Assembly: GCF_910592395.1 (NCBI RefSeq)
Contig: NC_088310.1
Span: forward strand, 9,679,501-9,743,500
Direction of reading: 5' to 3'
DNA length: 64,000 nucleotides
Source: Lineus longissimus
Lineage: Eukaryota; Nemertea; Pilidiophora; Heteronemertea; Lineidae
A program made the translations under genes and the position numbers. The notes below the pieces were generated by a model that was given only the letters and a program-made list of their open reading frames with translations, had not been told where the DNA came from and searched no databases. Positions 37,801 to 46,729 of the stretch are shown here, piece after piece. The first letter of the stretch is position 1. Each line of letters opens with the position of its first letter.

Positions 37801-38584
37801 TTTTTTTTTTTGAAAACTGCAGAAGAACTTCGAATCAACAGGCAAATATTGTAATCATAATACATGTAGTTATCGAGTACTGTCTGTTCTTTTTCAGGTG
37901 TTTGATTGAAAATGATTGGAATTATGAAAAATCGGCTGTCGTTTTTACAGAACTGAAGGTGAGTTTGGATTGTATTCATCTACAGTAGAACCTCCCTTAG
38001 CGGACACCTCTCTATTAAGGACTACCTCTCTATTAAGGACACTAGTTTTGGTCCCAAATTGGTTGTTTCAATTCAATTTGACCTCTCTAATCAGGACACC
38101 CCTCTATTAAGGACAGCACTAGTCAGTCCCAAGGGTGTCCTTAATGGAGAGGTTCTATTGAGTTAACAGGATTTACACAGCACCTCAGTCTGACTCATCA
38201 TGAGTAGACTCAGTGGATGAAACGTTTGGTGAAACACGCAATTGGCCATGTATGTCATCATCGTCGTCATCCGTGGCTTCCTGACTTTATAATGAAAGAA
38301 CCCAAGCACTTAGAAATAAACAAACATTTTCTGACATTTGAATCAATGGGCAAGTATAGTTGCTGCACCAGAATTTTCTGTGAGGCCTGATATTGCCAAA
38401 GAACATATCCAGATAAAGTGAAGTATGACAATAGTTTGATACAGATTTTGATATCTCAAGCAAACCCTTTGTGATATGTGATATTCAGGATTGTGTTTGG
38501 TGTCATGTTTTTTTTTTCTAAAACCAAATTTCTTTTTTTTTTCAGGCAAAAGGCATGATACCTCCAGAAGCATATCGAAAGTGA
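16898..38584 (+). CDS. NXF1: Nuclear RNA export factor 1 (TAP), complete
   Basis: This is the general mRNA export receptor, which works with NXT1. Coding exons: 16898-16907, 17899-18039, 19038-19226, 19790-19839, 20094-20177, 20880-20987, 21341-21412, 21951-22020, 22602-22690, 23310-23417, 24190-24299, 31592-31628, 32470-32541, 32923-33092, 33596-33657, 34152-34267, 35028-35070, 35851-35923, 36855-36912, 37187-37362, 37898-37958 and 38546-38584. All phases agree, giving 645 aa (human 619). Domains: RGG-rich N-terminus with [12 protein letters not shown] (about 1-115); RRM-like (about 126-210); leucine-rich repeats (about 218-360, [25 protein letters not shown]); NTF2-like (about 381-555, [25 protein letters not shown]); a Pro/Thr/Ser linker; UBA-like C-terminus ([18 protein letters not shown], ending PPEAYRK). 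The start is supported by ATGTATTCAG|GTAAGC joining exon 2 to give MYSEHDD, as in the vertebrate N-terminus. Intron 11 is 7.3 kb. Confidence 0.97.
18163..18337 (-). mobile_element. pogo-like MITE (family P), copy 2
   Basis: Inverted orientation: CAGTAGTACCTCTGTATTAA at the left, GGGAGGTTCCACTG then TA at the right. It lies in NXF1 intron 2, about 120 bp after exon 2. Confidence 0.75.
19331..19624. repeat. Tandem duplication of about 146 bp
   Basis: Two adjacent copies share TTTGGTTTGTT.AAATCCATA, TGACATGAATAGAAATATTT and GACTACAAAAGAAGAATTT with few differences. It lies in NXF1 intron 3. Nothing coding is seen. Confidence 0.75.
20664..20800. repeat. Imperfect foldback in NXF1 intron 5
   Basis: The arms GAGTCGATGTTGAAATACCA and (inverted) TGATATCTCAACATAGACTC enclose CCCTC-rich inner arms, AACCCTCTCGG facing CCTGGAGGGTTT. 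It is probably a small MITE. No second copy was identified with confidence. Confidence 0.5.
21520..21862 (-). mobile_element. tRNA-derived SINE, minus orientation
   Basis: Read from 21862 leftward, the head contains CAGCCTAGTGGTTAACCC (A-box-like) and GGGTTCGATCCCGGG (B box), as in tRNA-derived pol III promoters. A body of about 270 bp follows. The acceptor stem does not form a full tRNA, so it is a SINE rather than a tRNA gene. It is inserted in NXF1 intron 7. Confidence 0.65.
22424..22560 (-). mobile_element. pogo-like MITE (family P), diverged partial copy
   Basis: ACCTCTCTATTGTGGACACC, AATAGAGAGGTATC and ACTAGAGAGGGTGTC match the family interior, but both ends are degraded. It lies in NXF1 intron 8, about 40 bp upstream of exon 9. 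Confidence 0.5.
22777..22891 (+). mobile_element. pogo-like MITE (family P), 5'-truncated copy
   Basis: It starts inside the conserved GGTCCCAAATTGGTTGTTTC block and runs to an intact AGAGGTTCTACTG followed by TA. It lies in NXF1 intron 9. Confidence 0.7.
23915..24092 (+). mobile_element. pogo-like MITE (family P), full-length copy
   Basis: CAGTGGAACCTCCCTTAGCG to AGAGGTTCTACTG with TA on both sides. It lies in NXF1 intron 10, ending about 98 bp before exon 11. Confidence 0.8.
24540..25090. repeat. Intronic segmental duplication
   Basis: Blocks including AATTGGAGAGGCATTGAC.ACTG, CCAAAGACTATTGGAGTATC, CTTAAGTCAGATAAATATAA and AGAGTCGCATTGACTACTG occur twice, about 290 bp apart. The second copy is slightly shortened. 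It lies in NXF1 intron 11. Confidence 0.7.
25590..26240. repeat. 64-bp minisatellite, about 10 copies
   Basis: The period is 64 bp, seen in AGTCAATTCCACTTTGGG at 25797, 25861, 25925 and 25989. Most units contain TGGGTTTTCATTGCAG followed by TCAGCTG, a pyrimidine-rich run ending in CAG that resembles a 3' splice site. One frame stays open through several units (25984-26220), but this is a by-product of the repeat. Confidence 0.9.
30207..30457. mobile_element. hAT-like MITE, copy 2
   Basis: It starts CAGGGATGTCAAATTTCTGA and ends CAATGCCATCCCT. It is related to 12170-12379. It lies in NXF1 intron 11. Confidence 0.55.
31113..31538. mobile_element. TIR element in NXF1 intron 11
   Basis: The ends are imperfect inverted repeats of about 45 bp: GTAGCAAAATTATAGTGAAG.CCAATAGAAACGAAA on the left and its inverse on the right, preceded by TTGGGGGC and followed by GCCCCTAA. 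The right end lies only about 55 bp from the exon 12 acceptor. Confidence 0.65.
32047..32347 (-). mobile_element. CR1/L2-like LINE 3' end
   Basis: The minus-strand frame encodes [20 protein letters not shown] followed by FLFRSAF, the RT C-terminal W-N-x-LP signature. It is followed by CAAAGCGCTTTACACAA and an ATT/TTA microsatellite at the 3' end (32047-32062). It is 5' truncated and lies in NXF1 intron 12. Confidence 0.7.
34448..34783 (+). mobile_element. TTAA-flanked MITE family B, copy 1
   Basis: 336 bp. It begins AGGGAACTGGAACCGCC, ends GGCGGTTTCAGTTCCCT, and is flanked by TTAA on both sides. The copy at 46730-47064 is nearly identical in the opposite orientation. No ORF. It lies in NXF1 intron 16. 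Confidence 0.85.
35489..35665 (-). mobile_element. pogo-like MITE (family P)
   Basis: CAGTAGAACCTCTCTATTAA to GGGAGGTTCCACTG, with TA on the left. It lies in NXF1 intron 17, ending about 185 bp before exon 18. Confidence 0.8.
36374..36740 (-). mobile_element. CR1/L2-like LINE 3' end
   Basis: On the minus strand, [19 protein letters not shown] is readable from about 36670, followed by AAGCGCTTTACAA-type sequence and an ATT-rich 3' end near 36374. It lies in NXF1 intron 18. Confidence 0.6.
37077..37167 (-). mobile_element. pogo-like MITE (family P), partial, abutting an exon
   Basis: Partial copy ending GAGGTTCCACTG plus TA. Its end is only about 19 nt before NXF1 exon 20, so the branch-point region of that intron probably lies in MITE sequence. 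Confidence 0.75.
37983..38160 (+). mobile_element. pogo-like MITE (family P)
   Basis: TA then CAGTAGAACCTCCCTTAGCG, running to GAGAGGTTCTATTG. It begins about 25 bp after NXF1 exon 21, in the last intron. Confidence 0.8.
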
Positions 38585-38627
38585 ACAAGTGATGGTGGGA
38601 ATTCTAAAGGCAGCGTGTGCTATGATC

Positions 38628-38935
38628 ACGATTACGGGAAACTAGTGTGTGAATTGAACTGTACGACAAACATGGAAGAGGCAGTGACAAGAAACTAGCC
38701 CATGGATTGAACTGTATAACACAAATAGAAGAGGCAGTGACGGGAAACTAGCCCATGGATTGAACTGTATAACATAAATAGAAGAGGCAGTGACAGGAAA
38801 CTAGCCCATGGATTGAACTGTATAACACGAATGGAAGAGGCAGTGACAGGAAACTAGCACATGGATTGAACTGTATAACACAAATGGAAGAGGCAGTGAC
38901 AGGAAACTAGTCCATGGATTGAACTAAACCCACAT
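38628..38935. repeat. 53-bp minisatellite in the NXF1 3'UTR
   Basis: GAGGCAGTGAC recurs at 38678, 38731, 38784, 38837 and 38890, an exact 53-bp spacing. Units contain GGAAACTAGCCCATGGATTG and CTGTATAACA. The array starts about 45 nt after the stop codon. Confidence 0.9.
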
Positions 38936-39083
38936 AAAATTGGTGATACTGTGCGATTGACTTGGCCAGTTGCTCTCGTAAAAAAAAAGGAGCCTAAAAC
39001 CTGGAGTCAATGGACATTCACTGAATGGTCAGCACTGTGTAGCATTTAGTCGGTGGAGGCTTTATCTTCCCTGTTAAACTTAA

Positions 39084-39297
39084 AGGGACACTATAGGCGG
39101 CTGCTAGGTAGGCAAGATAAAGTTAGACAATGTCACCAATAGGGGTCTCTCCCATCTCACAGTACGTCAAAACTATTCACACTTGTACAATGAATATATT
39201 TAGTGCTGAATCTAACATGACCCAGTGCCGTTACTGTGGATATTAGTCGCCCGAAGATGGCCAATTTAACCCCACTGCTCCTGCCTATAGTCCCCCT
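39084..39297. mobile_element. TTAA-flanked MITE family A, copy 2
   Basis: AGGGACACTATAGGCGGC to CCTATAGTCCCCCT between TTAA sites. It is the clearest family member and lies in the presumed NXF1 3'UTR. Confidence 0.85.
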
Positions 39298-39768
39298 TTA
39301 AACAAACCATTCATTTGATGGTGTGTATTCAATATTTGTTAGATTATAAAATATAATGATGGTTGAAGATTTACTTGTGTTGAGCTGGTGTATGGGTCTT
39401 GAGGCGATCTGCATAATGCCTTGATTAATTATGTCATTCAAAATGTAAAAAATTAAAAACTATGTTGTGTGTTTGGTATGTATAAAGTGCTATGAGTAAT
39501 ATTTTTGGTTTTTAGGGATGAAATATGAAATTGCCATAACATAAGGCCTTCTTAACAGGGTCTTTCTTTGCTTTTGTACACCTATATCTGTTTACTGGCA
39601 CTACAGATACAGTTTTTGTCAGACCACTAATTGATCATTGAAAAGAGATTGAGAAGAACTCCCTATTTGTTTGAGAAACTTAACTGTATTGACGTCGTAT
39701 AAGTTTGTCTTCTTGATTTTGAACAAGTTTGGACTATTTCTTGCTGTGGTTTCTAGCAGGACCAATGA

Positions 39769-39774
39769 AATAAA
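39769..39774 (+). promoter_or_regulatory. Candidate NXF1 poly(A) signal
   Basis: AATAAA followed by a TTGT-rich stretch, 1.2 kb after the NXF1 stop. An earlier AATAAA at about 38316 is in the last intron and is not relevant. Which site is used cannot be told from sequence alone. Confidence 0.4.
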
Positions 39775-39974
39775 TCTTGTCTACGGCTAAAGGCATATCG
39801 GTTTTCTACGGCAAAACAGGAAATATCATGAAACCGCTGTGGTACTAATTGACAGGAATCTTGTCAATTTTTCTTCTTTTGGTCACTCTCCTTTTTCAAG
39901 GCTTTAGAATTAGTTCAACTACGTGTTTTCTCCTTCAGTAAATCTCATTTACAAAAGTAAAGTGTTAGAACTAA

Positions 39975-40200
39975 AACACTAGCATTACTGCTAATGCTAG
40001 CATTACTGCTCATGCTAGCGTTACTGCTAATGCTAGCGTTACTGCTAATGCTAGCATTACTGCTAATGCTAGCATTACTGCTCATGCTAGCGTTACTGCT
40101 AATGCTAGCGTTACTGCTAATGCTAGCGTTACTGCTAATGCTAGCGTTACTGCTAATGCTAGCGTTACTGCTAATGCTAGCGTTACTGCTAACGCTGATT
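39975..40200. repeat. 18-bp tandem repeat, about 12 units
   Basis: The unit is GCTAATGCTAGCRTTACT, a multiple of three, so frames stay open on both strands: Leu/Met/Ala-rich on plus and Ser/Asn/Ala-rich on minus. The core AATGCTAGCGTT is nearly palindromic around GCTAGC. No evidence of translation. Confidence 0.9.
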
Positions 40201-40571
40201 GAGTGACAAGATAAACAAACACAATTTCTAATTTGCAACAATCTTCAAATCTATGTGTGCATTGGATGTTGCTGTTATTGTAAATATTGTTTTTTTAGTC
40301 GCGAGGGACGACCCCGATCGTGTTTTATAGCTTGTACATGCATAGTAAGATTGATGAACTTGTACCCGTTTGAAATTCAAATATTTCAATATTTTATTTA
40401 TTTAGTTTAATTGTCAGGTTCAGGTCAGCAGACAAATTGAGGGGTCTGAGATTAAGAAAAGAGGAATTTATTGCTTTTGTCATGTTTTTATGTTAGAATT
40501 ACTTCCGTCATGAACAAAAGTGCAGTGACAAAGTTATAGAGGGCACCACGGGGATGCCTCCAGAAGCTTAA

Positions 40572-40783
40572 AGGGGCAATGGAGGCAGCAGCTGGGCAGG
40601 CAAGATAAAGTTACACAAAGTTGCCAATAGGGGTCTCTCACAGTATGTCGAAATGATTCACGCTTGTACGAGGAATATATTTAGTGCTGAGTCTGACATG
40701 ACCAAGGGCCCTTTATATACTGTGTATACTAGTCATTTGAAGATGGCCAAATTAGCCCCTCTCCTCCTGCCTGTAGTCCCCCT
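40572..40783. mobile_element. TTAA-flanked MITE family A, copy 3
   Basis: TTAA then AGGGGCAATGGAGGCAGC, running to CCTGTAGTCCCCCT then TTAA. It is close in sequence to the copy at 48896. Confidence 0.8.
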
Positions 40784-41157
40784 TTAAAGAGTAATCAGAT
40801 TATTACTGCACTGCTTTTCCCTTCTGTGGTCAGAACGACCCAGAAACTCATTTTTCGCTGACTTCGCGTCGCACACTACATCTTGGGTCATATTTTTGGG
40901 CTGAGTCTTCCTGCTAAAAACAGCACAAAAAAATGTCACTCTGAGTTCTGGCCATTTTGCACAGAAAATGAAATATTTCAACATAATGTTATATTTCATC
41001 CGAAACTTAAGTACAAAGTTCTAAAAGTGCTTTGACAAAATCGGACAAAACATGACCAAGGTTTGAGCCACTAGTTTTTCCGGCCATTTTAATTGATTAA
41101 TTTTTTAATTTTTCATGAAATGGAGCAGGAATTACTCAGTTTTGGACAGGGACCTTT

Positions 41158-41378
41158 GTGACTCGCTCTACCAAAACTAGGCGCTTGTCGCATCTGAACT
41201 CGACAGGTTGATACGGACTTGTTGTTCATTTCCCTATTGTAGACCTTTTGTGAAATCTATTACAAACTGATTTGGTCACATTTCACAAAAGGTCTACAAT
41301 AGGGAAATGAACAACAAGTCCGTATCAACCTGTCAAGTTCAGATGCGACAAGCGCCTAGTTTTGGTAGAGCGGGTCAC
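41158..41378. repeat. Long near-perfect hairpin (foldback element)
   Basis: The left arm (41158 to about 41263) and right arm (about 41273 to 41378) are reverse complements over about 100 bp with few mismatches. They include CTACCAAAACTAGGCGCTTG and GTAGACCTTTTGTGAAAT with their inverses. The loop is about 10-25 nt. The ends (GTGACTCGC, GCGGGTCAC) relate it to family F2. Confidence 0.85.
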
Positions 41379-42182
41379 ATTTGGTACCTTCCAGCATAAG
41401 ACACTTGACCACATTGTTTTTGCATTCTATACAGCCTGTTTGCTATTTGCCAGTGATCTTTCTTGTAAAAGAAAGTATTGCATTGCCAAGTGTTCAAGGA
41501 TTGAGCAAATTCACTGCAAACCCCTTTATCTTCATAAGCCAATTTAGGGGTTGGGATTGAAATTTCATTTTCCTGCCATTTTGTTATCATTTTGTTGTGG
41601 CAACTTCATAAAAGTGGTCTCACACTCAATAGGACTTAGAAGTTAAGGGGGTTTACACTAAAACGTTATTCATGTTATTTGACAGAGCAGACTATAATGT
41701 TTTAGATTCGCAAGTGAATAAACTAATTATATATTTTGTAAACTGTTAGTTATTTCTGCTATGTCTCTCCAGGGCAACAGTGAGGTACATTGTACTCTCG
41801 AAACTCCACTACTGTATGGTGCGGACTTTTCTAGTCCAAATCCCTGATGACCAATGCCATTATAACTGAGCTGCTGGCTGCCCAGTCGCCTTCCATTCTA
41901 CAGTAGTGGTTGCCATCATTGCATTGCCCAAAAAATGGAAAAATTCAAAATTAACTGAATTATCATGCTGCTGTTTAACTGGAAATATTTGCGATGTGAC
42001 AAATGACAAGATGTAGACCCAGATTCAAGAGGACAAAATTACAAACTGGAAGTCTGGACATGATGACTTGGATGTAGTTCGAATGTGATATTTTGGGCAA
42101 AATATCCTGATCTACTTTCATTGCATATGTTGGATGCAATCTAAATGATGTCATTAAGATGAATTGTACAGGTACAATTGAG

Positions 42183-42298
42183 GTACCTTAATATAGAGGT
42201 GTCCTGATAAGAGAGGTCCAATTGAGTGGAAACGACCAATTTGGGACTAAAAATAATATCCTTAATAGAGAGGTGTCCGCTAAGGAAAGTTCAACTGT
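42183..42298 (-). mobile_element. pogo-like MITE (family P), degraded copy
   Basis: TAGAGGTGTCCTGATAAGAG through TAAGGAAAGTTCAACTG plus TA. The left end is lost. Confidence 0.6.
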
Positions 42299-43028
42299 AC
42301 TATGAAATCAGTTCTGCAGTCTAAAATAAGTCCTATCATAGAAAGACTTTGTACATCCTCTCCACTGAATAGGTAGGTATACAGGAGGGTGACTTGGCGT
42401 GTCTAGTTCAACAGAAGACCTGAATCAGAATGGCAAATTTTTTACTCATAATATGTGCTCCTTCGTAGAAGGATGACCAATAGAGGTGTCATGTTATAGA
42501 GATTCCACTGTAAATTGACCCTAAGACCTGGTGTAACGATTTGTGACACGTCCCTGTGGCTGGACCCTATTGTCCTCATGATTGATACATATCCATCCTG
42601 TGGCAGCAACAAACAAGAGCTGGTTGTTCAAAACAACATGCTAATCGTACTCGATACACAGGGCATACCTGGTTAATTGAGTATGAATGCAATACAAGAC
42701 GGGACAGCATACTCGAAAAAGCGTGTATATTCAGGATATCAAGTATAGACCGGACCTGGTAAGCATTACCATAATATGCTCTATGTGAGAGGCCATAGAC
42801 ATAACCAAGTTCAATCCACATGTAGCGGAACACAATGTCTGTACCAGCAGCTTCAAACAACAAACAAGAACTCAATTACTCATCATGCAGTTTGACAATG
42901 ACATTTTGGCAGAATTTCATGATCGACTTTCTCTGAATAAGGTGGATGCACTCTGATGATGTCATTTAGATGAAATTGTATTGGCACATTTGTGGTACCA
43001 CTAACGATTAGGTTGTGACATGAATGTA

Positions 43029-43188
43029 CGGTAGAACCTCTCTATTGCGGACACCCTCAGGACTGACAAGTGCTGTCCTTAATAGAGAGGTGTTCTTATA
43101 ATAGAGGTATATCAGAATGGAAACAACCAATTTTGGTCCAAAACTAATGTCCTTGATAGACTGGTGTACGCAAAGGAAGGTTCCACTG
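43029..43188 (-). mobile_element. pogo-like MITE (family P)
   Basis: TA then CGGTAGAACCTCTCTATTGC, running to GGAAGGTTCCACTG then TA. It is the duplicate partner of the 42183 copy. Confidence 0.7.
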
Positions 43189-43379
43189 TACTATGAAATC
43201 AATTGCGTCTTGGCCATCAGTGAAATGATTCCTATCATGGAAAGACTTTGTATTTCCTTTTCAAATACTGAATAGGTATACAGGATAGGAGGATGACTTT
43301 GGAGTGTAGACTTTAACAAGACACCTGAATCGGAGTGGCAAATTTAGCAAATATAGCAAAGGCATAGTGGCTGCTATGC

Positions 43380-43527
43380 CTAAGGCACCTATTCCATAGA
43401 GCTATACCCTATACTATACTATACTATACTATACGCGAACAATAGTTTCATGGTCATGCACCCTTTGTGAAGCCATTGTTCGCGTATAGTGTAGTATACC
43501 GTATACCTCTATGGGGAAGGTGCCTAA
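43380..43527. repeat. Foldback element with (TATAC)n arm
   Basis: The left TTAGGCACCT-like end and CCATAGAG.TATACC face the inverted right ends (GGTATACCTCTATGG, AGGTGCCTAA on the plus strand). Inside, TATACGCGAACAAT faces ATTGTTCGCGTATA. The left arm is expanded by about five ACTAT repeats. It is inserted in the second copy of the 42-43.7 kb duplication. Confidence 0.7.
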
Positions 43528-43805
43528 TGGAGCCCAATGAAGCAAACTTTGCTGCATGCTAAGATATTGGTGGTTTAGCGACCACTAAACCATCGTTAGC
43601 ATTATAGTTGAGCTTTGAACAACCGGGCCCTGGTGTCCGGATGGGTTGTGACTGGGTCCCTTTTGTCCACACAATTGTGACGTACCCATCATGTGGCACA
43701 AGAGGCAACGAAAAGAGAACCGGTTGTTCAAAATAACATGTTCACTACCTTTGTTTTTTTCTTAACTTTAGGAGATGATGAAGATTACCGACACACAAGT
43801 ACCAT

Positions 43806-43927
43806 TGGGTGATTTATGAATAAAGACTAGCAAATGCTTTTTTCTAAAACTTCATGTACATATACACTAGGCCTTTCTGTACAAAATTGAAGTAAAAGCA
43901 TTTGCTAGTCTTTATTCATATCGCCCA
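43806..43927. repeat. Foldback MITE family F1, copy 2
   Basis: TGGGTGATTTATGAATAAAG facing CTTTATTCATATCGCCCA, with an interior matching 6836-6959 apart from scattered substitutions. Confidence 0.8.
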
Positions 43928-43956
43928 ATACAAAGACTGGAGCCTCTTCTTTTTAA

Positions 43957-44283
43957 AGATGTACGCTAGACAGTCAGTTCGTTTTTGCTTATGAAGTCGG
44001 CTGATCTAGAGAGTTCTACCACAGACTGACAGAGCCCCACAGCTTTGGGGTCAGGTTGGCGTGATTTGGCCAGTATTCCTCTCTCTTCATTAGGAAACAG
44101 GTCTGAAAGCACATGACCTGGACTCAACAGCTCCACATTCACACTGAGCAGATTCAAGGCGCAACCAGAAGGCGCTCACCTGAACTCGACCAGTTGGGGA
44201 ACCAAGCAGTGACTCGCCGGGAGTTGAACCCACGACCTCCTGATCATGAGGCCGACTCTTCCACCGCGCTACCGCTGCCCCAT
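43957..44283 (-). mobile_element. tRNA-headed SINE, nearly complete
   Basis: On the minus strand the head starts at about 44281 with GGGGCAGCGGTAGCGCGGTG (A box). It has CTCATGATC in the anticodon-loop position (CAT) and the B box GTGGGTTCAACTCCCGG. The body continues to about 43957 and matches the fragment at 13236-13433. A Met-tRNA-like origin is inferred from the loop. Confidence 0.75.
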
Positions 44284-44375
44284 GAGCATAATGAGCCCAT
44301 TATAATGAGCACATCAGAACTGTGCGAGTCTTAACCCTTGTAGCTCTAAGATGCTTTAACCTGGTCTCACAGATA

Positions 44376-44532
44376 CAGTGGAACCTCCCGAAGCGGACAC
44401 CTCTCTATTAAGGACACTAGGTTTGCTCCCAAATTGGTTGTTTCCATTCAATATGACCTCTCTCTGGACACCTCCCTATTAAGGACAGCACTTGTCAGTC
44501 CCGAGGGTGTCCTTAATAGAGAGGTTCTACTG
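44376..44532 (+). mobile_element. pogo-like MITE (family P)
   Basis: TA then CAGTGGAACCTCCCGAAGCG, running to AGAGGTTCTACTG then TA, with one internal subrepeat missing relative to the 23915 copy. Confidence 0.8.
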
Positions 44533-45187
44533 TACTTGATATCCCCAGTTTTACAAAAAGGTGGCTTATACTCAGAAACTTGCGTTCACCATACTTGCGT
44601 TTGTGAGTTTTTTAAAGCTCAAAATATTTTGTAATCTTGCAATTTACTGGAGGTGGATGCTAGGCTACAAGTCTGCATGTGGGTTGAGAAACCACAAGAC
44701 AGCAACACTTCATTTTTTGAGTTTCCTTGGAATTTTTGAGAAATGCAAAATCAAATTTCGAGCTAGATTTTGAGGTGCGATTCACGATCGGTACTCGAAT
44801 TATCGACTGAGACATTCGAATGGCGTCAGGTGATGCCGCACTCGATTTACAGGGTGTACCTGGTTAATCGAGTATGAATGCAATGCAAGAGGGGACAGCA
44901 TACCTGAGGAAGTGTGTACAATCAGAATATCGAGTATGGACCAGAGCTGATGACCCTCACCATTGGGATCCTTGTGGGAGGCCATAGACGCAAACAAGTC
45001 CATTCCATATGAAGTGGAACACAATGTCTGTACCAGCACCTTCAAACAACAAACAAGAACTCATCATATCAGTTTTCAGCACTGGCTGGCATGTTTATTG
45101 AATACAGTGAAGTTATATTTCCAACGATGATGCACTCACATACATGTACATTGCATATTTTTAGGTAACTCCTGATTTTGATAAGTA

Positions 45188-45362
45188 CAAGTAGAAACTC
45201 TCTTAGCGGACACTTCTCTATTAAGGGCAACCTCTCTATTAAGGACACTAGTTTTGGTCCCAATTTGGTTCCAATTTGACCTCTCTAATCAGGACACCTT
45301 TCTATTAATTTAGGACAGCACTTGTCAGTCCTGAGGGTGTCCTTAATAGAGAGGTTCTACTG
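45188..45362 (+). mobile_element. pogo-like MITE (family P)
   Basis: CAAGTAGAAACTCTCTTAGC to AGAGGTTCTACTG then TA. A short TTAATTTAGG insertion interrupts one subrepeat. Confidence 0.75.
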
Positions 45363-45544
45363 TACTGTCACTGTGAAATTTTTGCCAGTGTTCACTTTTG
45401 CTAATTTCACTAAAATGCACTGATAGTGATATCATCAAAGTACTTGATAAATCATAAGAAAATCAACCAATTCTTGGAAACTAGCTTACAAGAATGTATG
45501 ACAGAATATATTCCCAATAATTTAGCGCTTAAACAATGAAATGG

Positions 45545-46655
45545 CCAGGGCCATTGTGCTCACCTCATGTGGAGGAAAGATGGATAAAGAGCATGGTCTT
45601 GTGTCATGTAGTGTTAGGTTTGATGTAGGTCCAAGCAATTACAATTTCCCCAAAATGGCCAATTTACAGTACATTCGACCTCTGTGACCTTGAAAAGTAG
45701 GTCAAATCAAAGAAGACCAGGGTGACACATTGAATGGTTGTTAGAATTAGATGTACCTATGATATAAAATTGGTGCCAATCGGGCAAGTCATTACTAGGA
45801 ATAATGGCATTTTGAAGAATTTAGGATTTGGCCCCCTCCCTGGAGGCCAAACGGCAAATCAGATCGCACCAAACTTCGGTACCTGAGATCACCTGACCAA
45901 GGGGTACATGTGTACTTAATTTGTGATCAATAGTCATTGCAGTTAAGAAACATGCCATAGTTACGGCCCGACGGCGAATTTACGCCATTTGACCTCTGTG
46001 ACCGTGACAAGAAGGTCAAATTAAAAACCTGTGTGACATATACTGTATGGTGGTTAGATGTACCCATGATATCAAATTGGTGGCAATCGGGCAAGAAGTT
46101 AAGGAATAATCACATTTTTAAGGTTTTTGGATTTTGCCCCCTGGTGGTCAAGTGGTGAATCATATTGGACCAAACTTCGGTCCCTGAGATCACCTGACTA
46201 AGGGGTAAATGTGTACCAAATTTGGTATCAATAGTCATTGCAGTTTAGAAACGTGCCATCGTTACATCCTAACGGCCAATTTACACCATTTGACCTCTGT
46301 GACCTTGAAAAGGAGGTCAAATCAAAAACCCGGAGGATATATGATGCACCTTTGCTAGAAGTACCTACCATATTTTTTTCAAAATTTCCCGACTACTATT
46401 AAGGGAGATATTGCATATTTTCACTTTTAACGTTTGGCCCCCTGGTGGCCAAACCATGAAACGAATCGGACCGAAACTTGGTCTCCCAGGTGTCATTACA
46501 TAAGGGTACATGTGTACCAAGTTTCAACTCAATAGCTCTAACAGTTACGAAACGTGCCCTGCTAACGGACGACGGACGACGACGACGACGACGACGACGG
46601 ACGACGGACGCCACGGTATGGGATAAGCTCACCTCTGCTAAGAGGTGAGCTAAAA
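45545..46655. mobile_element. Pearl/Helentron-like non-autonomous element
   Basis: Three internal repeats of about 300-314 bp are marked by GACCTCTGTGACC at 45677, 45991 and 46292, with CCAAACTTCGGT and GGGGTA.ATGTGTAC landmarks. They are followed by a (GAC)n/(GACG)n microsatellite (46565-46615) and a terminal hairpin GCTCACCTCTGCTAAGAGGTGAGC. Tandem core repeats, a microsatellite and a 3' hairpin are typical of pearl/HINE elements in invertebrates; this assignment is an inference. No ORF. Confidence 0.6.
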
Positions 46656-46729
46656 ATGTCATGGTTCAAAGTCTTGGGCAGCTTTTGGCTCTTGTCCTGG
46701 AAGTTTCTTTTGTGGAAAAATCATCTTAA

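Larger units (their letters stand above)
42050..43740. repeat. Diverged direct duplication of about 0.9-1.1 kb
   Basis: Landmarks repeat in order, each about 0.9-1.1 kb apart: GATGTCATT.AGATGAA, a family P MITE, TATGAAATCA, ATCAT.GAAAGACTTTGTA, CACCTGAATC.GA-TGGCAAATTT and GGTTGTTCAAAA.AACATG. The second copy is enlarged by the foldback at 43380-43527. Parts of the unit (TGAATGCAATRCAAGA, GGAACACAATGTCTGTACCA) occur again at 44800-45065. Confidence 0.65.

Noticed and set aside
39945-40241. Low-complexity coding sequence on both strands
   Set aside because: Openness follows from the 18-bp repeat length; no splice, start or family support.
44205-44283. Possible tRNA-Met gene on the minus strand
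   Set aside because: A and B boxes and a CAT loop are present, but it is fused to a repeated body with a partner copy at 13236, so it is a SINE head.
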